Positions 1-8,817 of a DNA stretch of 64,000 nt are shown piece after piece. The stretch is taken from NCBI RefSeq assembly GCF_020080835.1, contig NC_058160.1:26647152-26711151 (forward strand). The letters run 5' to 3'. The position numbers were made by a program, and so were the translations under genes. This stretch comes from Cotesia glomerata. Taxonomy: Eukaryota; Arthropoda; Insecta; Hymenoptera; Braconidae. Below the pieces are notes generated by a model. The model ran no database searches and was not told the DNA's origin. It saw nothing but the letters and a program-made list of their open reading frames with translations. Within the stretch, counting starts at the first letter, position 1. The number at the start of each line of letters is the position of its first letter.

Positions 1-92
1 TCGGGATATGAATCTTCGCAGGCGTTTGTCATTTCTTCTTCAGATCTTGAATCATAAATGAACTTACCATCAACTTTCATATCAGCTCCGTT
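1..92 (-). CDS. Partial exon A7 of a seventh, diverged module
   Basis: It starts NGADMKVDGKFIYDSRSEEE and continues MTNACEDSYP, clearly homologous to exon A (KLIYDSKPEKKMTNICNDSYP) but with many substitutions. It runs off the left edge. The acceptor TTAAG|AAC has a short pyrimidine tract. Confidence 0.6.
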
Positions 93-3000
93 CTTAATTC
101 ATGAAAAAAGTATCACAATTGATTATCGTAAAATTATTAAGTGATGTAATAATATTAAACATGTAAATAAATTTTGAATTACAATTTTAAAAGCGTTATC
201 CTTGTCCATAGGTTTGTTTAGAACACCCATGAACATTGGTATTTTTACTACTTGGACATCCATATCGACTATATAACATTGCTCTGATTCTTCTTCAGAC
301 TCTTCTGATTCTTCAGGTGCTTCTGTTGATTCGTCAAAACTTTCTTTAACAGTGCACTCAGAGTTTTCGTTTACTTCAAACAGAAATGACAGTTTCAACG
401 CCCAGGCACCTTGAGGAGTATCAAAATCAATATTTAATTTGTAATTGCCGTACTCCAATGGTTCATTAAGCGTAAGTTCCGTTCCTCTAAGCCATTCTGG
501 AAAAGTATAACCACTTCCCTGTAAAAATAACAAAATTTTCAGTTACGAATCAGAAAATCAATTATACTGATTAACAGTGAGAGTTGAAGAATTACTTTCT
601 CTACGGGACATCCTTTACCGGCCATGACCTCTAAATTGATAATTTTCCAAATATTGGCTTCAATTGATCCTTCTGGATATGAATCATTGCAAATATTTGT
701 CATTTTTTTTTCAGGTTTTGAATCATAAATAAGTTTCTTATCTAGTGAGAGGTCAGTTTGGTACTGTAATTTAAAGAAAAAAATTATGATAACATAAACC
801 ATGGAAATACATAATTAAATATCGAAATTGGAAAACAATTACAATTTGAAGTGCATTGTCCATATTCATTGTTTGATAGAATTCAGCAGGTGAATCAGCA
901 TTTCCAACTGGAGAAGCCGTTAAAAAATTATTCTTGGGTGACATTATTATATCTCTATTAATATCTAGGTGATAACAGTAAGAATTTCTTCCTGGCGCTT
1001 CTGTTGATTCTTCAGACTCTTCTAACTCTTCAGGTGCTTCTGTTGATTGTTCAGACTCTTCTGATTCTTCAGGTGCTTCTGTTGATTGTTCAGACTCTTC
1101 TGATTCTTCAGGTGCTTCTGTTGATTGTTCAGACTCTTCTGATTCTTCAGGTGCTTCTGTTGATTCTTCAGGTTCTTCTGTTGATTCGTCAAAACTTTCT
1201 TTAACAGTGCACTCAGAGTTTTCGTTTACTTCAAACAGAAATAACAGTTTCAACGCCCAGGCATCTTGAGGAGTATCAAAATCAATATTTAATTTGTAAT
1301 TGCCGTACTCCAATGGTTCATTAAGCGTAAGTTCCGTTCCTCTAAGCCATTCTGGAAAAGTATAACCACTTCCCTGTAAAAATAACAAAATTTTCAGTTA
1401 CGAATCAGAAAATCAATTATACTGATTAACAGTGAGAGTTGAAGAATTACTTTCTCTACGGGACATCCTTTACCGGCCATGACCTCTAAATTGATAATTT
1501 TCCAAATATTGGCTTCAATTGATCCTTCTGGATATGAATCATTGCAAATATTTGTCATTTTTTTTTCAGGTTTTGAATCATAAATAAGTTTCTTATCTAG
1601 TGAGAGGTCAGTTTGGTACTGTAATTTAAAGAAAAAAATTATGATAACATAAACCATGGAAATACATAATTAAATATCGAAATTGGAAAACAATTACAAT
1701 TTGAAGTGCATTGTCCATATTCATTGTTTGATAGAATTCAGCAGGTGAATCAGCATTTCCAACTGGAGAAGCCGTTAAAAAATTATTCTTGGGTGACATT
1801 ATTATATCTCTATTAATATCTAGGTGATAACAGTAAGAATTTCTTCCTGGCGCTTCTGTTGATTCTTCAGACTCTTCTAACTCTTCAGGTGCTTCTGTTG
1901 ATTGTTCAGACTCTTCTGATTCTTCAGGTGCTTCTGTTGATTGTTCAGACTCTTCTGATTCTTCAGGTGCTTCTGTTGATTGTTCAGACTTCTTCTGATT
2001 CTTCAGGTGCTTCTGTTGATTCTTCAGGTTCTTCTGTTGATTCGTCAAAACTTTCTTTAACAGTGCACTCAGAGTTTTCGTTTACTTCAAACAGAAATAA
2101 CAGTTTCAACGCCCAGGCATCTTGAGGAGTATCAAAATCAATATTTAATTTGTAATTGCCGTACTCCAATGGTTCATTAAGCGTAAGTTCCGTTCCTCTA
2201 AGCCATTCTGGAAAAGTATAACCACTTCCCTGTAAAAATAACAAAATTTTCAGTTACGAATCAGAAAATCAATTATACTGATTAACAGTGAGAGTTGAAG
2301 AATTACTTTCTCTACAGGACATCCTTTACCGGCCATGACCTCTAAATTGATAATTTTCCAAATATTGGCTTCAATTGATCCTTCTGGATATGAATCATTG
2401 CAAATATTTGTCATTTTTTTTTCAGGTTTTGAATCATAAATAAGTTTCTTATCTAGTGAGAGGTCAGTTTGGTACTGTAATTTAAAGAAAAAAATTATGA
2501 TAACATAAACCATGGAAATACATAATTAAATATCGAAATTGGAAAACAATTACAATTTGAAGTGCATTGTCCATGTTCATTGTTTGATAGAATTCAGCAG
2601 GTGCATCAGCATTTTCAACTGGAGAAGCCGTTAAAAAATTATTCTTGGGTGACATTATTATATCTCTATTAATATCTAGGCGATAACAGTAAGAATTTTT
2701 TCCTGGTGCTTCTGTTGATTCTTCAGACTCTTCTAACTCTTCAGGTGCTTCTGTTGATTGTTCAGACTCTTCTGATTCTTCAGGTGCTTCTGTTGATTGT
2801 TCAGACTCTTCTGATTCTTCAGGTGCTTCTGTTGATTCTTCAGGTTCTTCTGTTGATTCGTCAAAACTTTCTTTAACAGTGCACTCAGAGTTTTCGTTTA
2901 CTTCAAACAGAATTAACAGTTTCAACGCCCAGGCATCTTGAGGAGTATCAAAATCAATATTTAATTTGTAATTGCCGTACTCCAATGGTTCATTAAGCGT

Positions 3001-6000
3001 AAGTTCCGTTCCTCTAAGCCATTCTGGAAAAGTATAACCACTTCCCTGTAAAAATAACAAAATTTTCAGTTACGAATCAGAAAATCAATTATACTGATTA
3101 ACAGTGAGAGTTGAAGAATTACTTTCTCTACGGGACATCCTTTACCGGCCATGACCTCTAAATTGATAATTTTCCAAATATTGGCTTCAATTGATCCTTC
3201 TGGATATGAATCATTGCAAATATTTGTCATTTTTTTTTCAGGTTTTGAATCATAAATAAGTTTCTTATCTAGTGAGAGGTCAGTTTGGTACTGTAATTTA
3301 AAGAAAAAAATTATGATAACATAAACCATGGAAATACATAATTAAATATCTAAATTGGAAAACAATTACAATTTGAAGTGCATTGTCCATGTTCATTGTT
3401 TGATAGAATTCAGCAGGTGCATCAGCATTTTCAACTGGAGAAGCCGTTAAAAAGTAATTCTTGGGTGACATTATTATATCTCTATTAATATCTAGGCGAT
3501 AACAGTAAGAATTTTTTCCTGGTGCTTCTGTTGATTCTTCAGACTCTTCTAACTCTTCAGGTGCTTCTGTTGATTGTTCAGACTCTTCTGATTCTTCAGG
3601 TGCTTCTGTTGATTGTTCAGACTCTTCTGATTCTTCAGGTGCTTCTGTTGATTGTTCAGACTCTTCTGATTCTTCAGGTGCTTCTGTTGATTCTTCAGGT
3701 TCTTCTGTTGATTCGTCAAAACTTTCTTTAACAGTGCACTCAGAGTTTTCGTTTACTTCAAACAGAATTAACAGTTTCAACGCCCAGGCATCTTGAGGAG
3801 TATCAAAATCAATATTTAATTTGTAATTGCCGTACTCCAATGGTTCATTAAGCGTAAGTTCCGTTCCTCTAAGCCATTCTGGAAAAGTATAACCACTTCC
3901 CTGTAAAAATAACAAAATTTTCAGTTACGAATCAGAAAATCAATTATACTGATTAACAGTGAGAGTTGAAGAATTACTTTCTCTACGGGACATCCTTTAC
4001 CGGCCATGACCTCTAAATTGATAATTTTCCAAATATTGGCTTCAATTGATCCTTCTGGATATGAATCATTGCAAATATTTGTCATTTTTTTTTCAGGTTT
4101 TGAATCATAAATAAGTTTCTTATCTAGTGAGAGGTCAGTTTGGTACTGTAATTTAAAGAAAAAAATTATGATAACATAAACCATGGAAATACATAATTAA
4201 ATATCTAAATTGGAAAACAATTACAATTTGAAGTGCATTGTCCATGTTCATTGTTTGATAGAATTCAGCAGGTGCATCAGCATTTTCAACTGGAGAAGCC
4301 GTTAAAAAATTATTCTTGGGTGACATTATTATATCTCTATTAATATCTAGGCGATAACAGTAAGAATTTTTTCCTGGTGCTTCTGTTGATTCTTCAGACT
4401 CTTCTAACTCTTCAGGTGCTTCTGTTGATTGTTCAGACTCTTCTGATTCTTCAGGTGCTTCTGTTGATTGTTCAGACTCTTCTGATTCTTCAGGTGCTTC
4501 TGTTGATTGTTCAGACTCTTCTGATTCTTCAGGTGCTTCTGTTGATTCTTCAGGTTCTTCTGTTGATTCGTCAAAACTTTCTTTAACAGTGCACTCAGAG
4601 TTTTCGTTTACTTCAAACAGAAATAACAGTTTCAACGCCCAGGCACCTTGAGGAGTATCAAAATCAATATTTAATTTGTAATTGCCGTACTCCAATGGTT
4701 CATTAAGCGTAAGTTCCGTTCCTCTAAGCCATTCTGGAAAAGTATAACCACTTCCCTGTAAAAATAACAAAATTTTCAGTTACGAATCAGAAAATCAATT
4801 ATACTGATTAACAGTGAGAGTTGAAGAATTACTTTCTTTACAGGACATCCTTTACCGGCCATGACCTCTAAATTGATAATTTTCCAAATATTGGCTTCAA
4901 TTGATCCTTCTGGATATGAATCATTGCAAATATTTGTCATTTTTTTTTCAGGTTTTGAATCATAAATAAGTTTCTTATCTAGTGAGAGGTCAGTTTGGTA
5001 CTGTAATTTAAAGAAAAAAATTATGATAACATAAACCATGGAAATATATAATTAAATATCGAAATTGGAAAACAATTACAATTTGAAGTGCATTGTCCAT
5101 GTACATTGTTTGATAGAATTCAGCAGGTGCATCAGCATTTCCAACTGGAGAAGCCGTTAAAAAATTATTCTTGGGTGACATTATTATATCTCTATTAATA
5201 TCTAGGTGATAACAGTAAGAATTTTTTCCTGGTGCTTCTGTTGATTCTTCAGACTCTTCTAACTCTTCAGGTGCTTCTGTTGATTGTTCAGACTCTTCTG
5301 ATTCTTCAGGTGCTTCTGTTGATTGTTCAGACTCTTCTGATTCTTCAGGTGCTTCTGTTGATTGTTCAGACTCTTTCGACTCTTCAGGTGTTTCTGTTGA
5401 TTCTTCAGACTCTTCTGACTCTCCGTATACGTCCGTTGATTGTTCAGACTCTTCTAACTCTTCAGGTGCTTCTGTTGATTGTTCAGACTCTTCTGATTCT
5501 TCAGGTGCTTCTGTTGATTGTTCAGACTCTTCTGACTTTTCAGGTGCTTCTGTTGATTGTTCAGACTCTTTCGACTCCTCAGGTGTTTCTGTTGATTCTT
5601 CAGACTCTTCTGACTCTCCGTATACGTCCGTTGATTGTTCAGACTCTTCTGACTCTTTAGGTGCTACTGTTGATTGTTCAGACTCTTCTGACTCCTCAGG
5701 CGCTTCTGTTGATTCTTCAGACTCTTTTTCTGGAGGCTCTGGCTCATAGCAATTAACTCCGGGAATCTGAAATTCCATTCATCCTATTTATTAACATCGA
5801 AAAATCGATATAAGCTTTGTTTATTTTAAAATTCCTAATAGTTTGTATCGCTGAAATAAGGAATTAATCTTTTTAAACTTACAATAACGGAAATTTTTTC
5901 AAAAACATTATCTTTATTACGGTTTCCTGGAGCGACTTTATTAGACGTATCTGTACTTCCTAACGATCCTTGGAGATCTTGTTTACGTAAATCTGCGCAA

Positions 6001-6693
6001 AGAGGTAAAGTTGTAACATCAACTTCTTCTTCTTCAGGCGAATTTTCGTCTTCAGAAGACTCTTGCTCTTCTGATGGATCTTGTTCTTCATTAGGTTCTT
6101 CTTCAGGCGGATTATCAGTTTCAGCGCAATTCACCCCCGGCATCTTTCATTCACATAAAAAAAAATTTTTTGAATTGAAAAACATTATTTAGAAAATACA
6201 TATGAAAAATAAATTATTTCTTACTGCAAGACTTCCACCAAAACTTGCTCCACCACTAACTCCGAAACCACCAAAACCAGTAGATCCTCCACCGCCTACG
6301 GACCCTTGGGCATCGAATTTTCTGATGCAGTCACAAGACGGCAAATTAACTTCTGCATTAACATCTCCTTGTATACCTCCAGATGGTGAAGCTCCAATGT
6401 TGCCATTTACATTCCCTCCAACACTACATTCTGATAAAATGTTCCCTGGTAATTTTAAATTACCCGATAGTCCTCCAGAAAATCCACCTGATCCTTCACC
6501 AGATGCTTCATCTGGTGTTTTATCTTTTCCTCTAAATATATCGATCAATCCTCCTTGTACCGTGGCCTTGTAAATAAATTAAAAGTACTTAGCATACGTT
6601 TATAATAAATAGAAATACTTAGACTAATTATCTTCTTACTTTTTGATCAATTACCACACATAATATCGAAATTGCAGCGGCGAAAATTTTCAT
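1..6693 (-). CDS. Secreted polyprotein-like gene with tandem DUF1091/MD-2-like modules and acidic S/T/E/P linkers (3' end off window)
   Basis: The start is the ATG at 6693, which opens an 18-residue hydrophobic signal sequence. Exons, 5' to 3': 6640-6693, 6225-6566, 5883-6143, 5080-5766, then six pairs (168-nt exon A and longer exon B): 4833-5000/4225-4755, 3978-4145/3370-3900, 3123-3290/2554-3045, 2307-2474/1698-2229, 1451-1618/843-1373, 596-763/183-518, and a partial exon 1-92. Every junction is GT/AG and phase 0. A folded module spans the end of one B exon (NSYCYHLDINRD), all of A (MTNICNDSY, GKGCPVEK) and the start of the next B (GSGYTFPEWLRG, LEYGNYKLNIDF). The Cys-Pro, Gly-x-Tyr and Pro/Gly-x-Tyr-x-Leu spacing resembles DUF1091/DM8, an MD-2-related lipid-recognition family that includes insect CheB-like proteins. 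Modules are joined by repeats of STEAPEESEESEQ. Seen: structure, phases, repeats. Inferred: the family and a secreted lipid- or ligand-binding role. About 1,800 residues would be encoded in the window if one +1 base in module 4 is an artefact. Confidence 0.75.
183..763 (-). repeat. Tandem module 6 (A 596-763, B 183-518) with diverged tail
   Basis: A and the head of B match the other copies. The linker is a single short acidic stretch, and the tail is diverged (QCYIVDMDVQVVKIPMF ... DNAFKI). B is 336 nt. It marks the edge of the homogenised array. Confidence 0.75.
843..1618 (-). repeat. Tandem module 5 (A 1451-1618, B 843-1373)
   Basis: Standard lengths (168 and 531 nt). Variants such as GNADSPAEF are shared with the tail of module 4, which suggests that modules 4 and 5 are the youngest pair or have been homogenised. 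Confidence 0.8.
1698..2474 (-). repeat. Tandem module 4 (A 2307-2474, B 1698-2229) with a +1 frameshift
   Basis: B is 532 nt, one more than the standard 531. The extra T (plus strand) is near 1990, inside the linker repeat: cagacttcttctgat where other copies have cagactcttctgat. Translation from upstream ends shortly after STEAPEESEE at 1984. The tail of the exon and all downstream modules stay open in their own frame. It may be a real break or an assembly error in a low-complexity tract. Confidence 0.75.
2554..3290 (-). repeat. Tandem module 3 (A 3123-3290, B 2554-3045), one linker repeat shorter
   Basis: B is 492 nt instead of 531. The 39-nt difference equals exactly one 13-residue STEAPEESEESEQ repeat, so the reading frame is kept. 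Confidence 0.8.
3370..4145 (-). repeat. Tandem module 2 (A 3978-4145, B 3370-3900)
   Basis: A has 168 nt and B 531 nt, both phase 0. It differs from its neighbours by only a few substitutions, for example KNYFLTAS where most copies have KNNFLTAS, and LLILFEV where module 1 has LLFLFEV. Confidence 0.8.
4225..5000 (-). repeat. Tandem module 1 (exon A1 4833-5000, exon B1 4225-4755)
   Basis: A1 (56 codons) reads YQTDLSLDKKLIYDSK ... GKGCPVKK, with Lys where the other copies have Glu. B1 (177 codons) starts GSGYTFPEW and ends DNALQI. Donor positions of successive modules are 855 bp apart (5080, 4225, 3370), and the introns are nearly as similar as the exons. Confidence 0.8.
5080..5766 (-). CDS. 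Exon 4: PGVNC start, long acidic repeat tract, first half-module
   Basis: 229 codons, phase 0. It begins IPGVNCYEPEPPEK, like exon 3, and ends with the same module N-terminal segment as the B exons (NSYCYHLDINRD ... NALQI). Between these lies the longest run of 13-residue repeats in the gene: STEAPEESEESEQ with the variants STDVYGESEESEE and STETPEESKESEQ. The exon is therefore a hybrid of the exon 3 start and a B-exon tail, and shows how the tandem array may have been seeded. Confidence 0.75.
5883..6143 (-). CDS. Exon 3: acidic segment beginning MPGVNCAE
   Basis: 87 codons, phase 0 at both ends (GAAAG|ATG acceptor, ATT|GTAAGT donor). It opens with PGVNC, as does exon 4 (IPGVNCYE), then a Glu/Pro/Asp/Ser-rich stretch, and ends with a Cys-Arg-Lys-Gln-Gly-Ser patch like that in exon 2. 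The first codon happens to be ATG, but the acceptor and the upstream signal exon argue that it is internal. Confidence 0.7.
6225..6566 (-). CDS. Exon 2: Gly-rich segment
   Basis: 114 codons from acceptor ACAAG|GCC to donor GCA|GTAAGA, both phase 0. After a short leader with IDIFRGKDKTPDE the sequence is rich in Gly and Ser (GEGSGGFSGG, GGGGSTGFGGFG). It contains three Cys, including the patch NLPSCDCIRKFDAQGSVG. A weakly similar patch, TLPLCADLRKQDLQGSLG, occurs in the next exon, so exons 2 and 3 look like diverged duplicates. The composition suggests a structural or flexible secreted segment. No named domain is recognised. Confidence 0.7.
6640..6693 (-). CDS. Exon 1: signal peptide of the tandem-module gene
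   Basis: Encodes MKIFAAAISILCVVIDQK, a short basic start followed by a hydrophobic core typical of an insect secretion signal. It ends at an AAA|GTAAGA donor in phase 0. It is too short to show up as a long ORF, but it fixes the gene's start and its secreted nature. Confidence 0.75.
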
Positions 6694-8695
6694 TGCTACT
6701 CGGAGCTACAAAAAATAATATTTTGACTTTTCGGTGTGAAAATGGACAATTCTTTTGTCCTGCAATATTGAAAAGCTATACGAAGACTTTCTAATATTGT
6801 GCAGTCTTATCCACTGACGCTAAGCTACAATTTAAAAAATTGATAACTTGTTGGCTTATTACCGGATACTACCCAATCAAATGTTACTGATAAACATAAA
6901 TGTAATTGTCGTTCGCTTTTTAACGATAAAGTTTTCACGGTCATCATAGTTATAAGCAATTTTGTTAGAAAATAAATATTCATTTAACAATATTTGATAT
7001 TTTTTAAGTACTTATAATTAATGATTAAATGTAAATAATCTTTAATAATATTTTTTCTCATTAATTTATACGATTCCTTATAAATTTTATATCATAGTAG
7101 ATAATTATTATTTTAGATTGATTAATCAATTATGTGAGCTTTTGATCCACTTAAAATTTAATAACACAAAAAAAGCTTATGGAATATAAATATGATGAAC
7201 AAAAAAAACTAGTTTTTAAAATTTGAACTGTATAAAGCGACAAGTTGTGCAAATATATATAATAAACATTTTTCGAAATTAATTGAAGCAATAATTCTCA
7301 GGTAATATTGTCTAGTGAAGATAAAAAAAATAAATATTTCAAAATTTTGCTACTTTGAAGTTTTGACATTAAGGTAGTGTTTAAATATTTATCGGTTATT
7401 GGTTAACAAGGAAAGTTGTCACAGAGATACTTTTAATTCATAGTTCACAATATTTATAATTAATATCTCCATTTAACTGTATTGAAATACATATAATACA
7501 ACATATAAACGTTGTGAATTCAAAACTGCATAATTTTTTTTTTTTTCATTTTTTACACAAATTGAAATTATTAGAAAACTATTAAATATTCATTGCATTT
7601 ACGTCATTGTAATTATAAGCCAATTAAAAACGCAAATGCTTACCGCTGATAAAAACAAATTCTTTTTTAAGAATAAAACAACCGAGTATGCGAATAAAAT
7701 ATTATCACATAAAGTTCAATCAGACTTTTAGTTATTATTATTAAATATTAAGGATGATATTTATCTCATTGACAAGAAAAATCTTTGAATTGATAAATCT
7801 GCTCCTCGATTTCAAACAGAAGCTTAATACCTTTATCAAAACCTTTGCGTTTCTCAATATTGCTGATGATTACCGTATTTACAACATAAAACAAAGATGA
7901 ATACATCACTCTCGAAAATTGCAACTATAAACATTTGATGAGAGAAGAGAGAATTCGTAATAAGGACAGTGGTATAGAACTGAAATGATGTAAATTCCAA
8001 AGTGAGATCATCGTGGTGGAAACAGCTCTTGCGCTTTGATTTTAGCTTCCTGGGGACTTAGGTAGACGGAATTTGTGATGTTGATGTGTTAATATCTCTT
8101 ATCCCGGTTCCAGCTCAAGGGATTACTGTTTTTCTCATTAATATTTACGTCATTCAATACATTTTCAACATGTTAAATGTCAAATTCTTAATACGATACA
8201 GAAAAAAACATTATTAAGCCTAAGGAAAAAATTTCTTTTTTGAACTAAAATTAAAATTTTTATTTAATTGAAGCTGAATATTTTTCGCAAAAAAATTCGT
8301 TTTGTGATACTTTTTTTTTTTTAACAAATATTCATTTAAGAAAATTTTGTTTCTTATTGAAATAATAATAAATTTTCTTAAACAAGTACTTTTACTGTTG
8401 AATAAAGCAAGGAAAATTTTAATCCTAAAAATTTTGTTTCAAAAATTTACAATTCAAGAAATTATTACTTTGTTAAAAAATTTTTCGATGTTTGAAATTT
8501 TGAAAAATTAGTTAAATCAAGAAAAATGGTCTTAAGTTAAATTAAATTTATTTTTTGTACAGTAAATTAAAAAAATTAAGAATAATATAGATTTTATTTG
8601 TATCACTTTTTACATTTAGTATTTTACAAAGTATAATTTATTTATTTTTTATACTGTAAAAATATTAATTAGTAAAATAACAAAAAATTTTTCAG
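6694..8695. other. AT-rich non-coding stretch between the tandem-module gene and the first visible cyclase exon
   Basis: Holds the promoter side of the minus-strand gene, near 6700-6900. I find no exon for the cyclase segment that should precede ERLLLSVLPRH, so that exon lies off the left edge and this stretch is probably cyclase intron. A poly-T run sits at about 7535. Confidence 0.5.
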
Positions 8696-8817
8696 GAAAG
8701 ACTGCTATTGAGTGTTTTGCCGCGACATGTCGCTGTGGAAATGAAAGCCGACATTGCTGGCAAACCCAAGGATAGTATGTTCCATAAAATTTACATCCAA
8801 CGACACGAGAACGTCAG
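8696..8817 (+). CDS. Cyclase exon: entry to C1a
   Basis: Encodes ERLLLSVLPRHVAVEMKADI through YIQRHENV, the conserved lead-in to the first catalytic domain. Acceptor TTTCAG|GAA; donor AG|GTAAAG in phase 2, completing Ser with the next exon. Confidence 0.9.

Noticed and set aside
1..5100. CRISPR-like array
   Set aside because: The regular repeat units are 855 bp or 39 bp, coding and intron-bearing; there are no short identical repeats with unique spacers.
1004..5660. Repeated plus-strand frames of the LLLIVQTLLILQV type
   Set aside because: They are the antisense of the STEAPEESEESEQ linker repeats; a 39-bp repeat without stops on one strand also stays open on the other. They have no splice context or signal.
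6202..6573. 123-codon Pro-rich plus-strand frame
   Set aside because: Exact antisense of the Gly-rich exon 2 (Gly codons read as Pro). The minus-strand exon has splice sites, phase and a signal exon.
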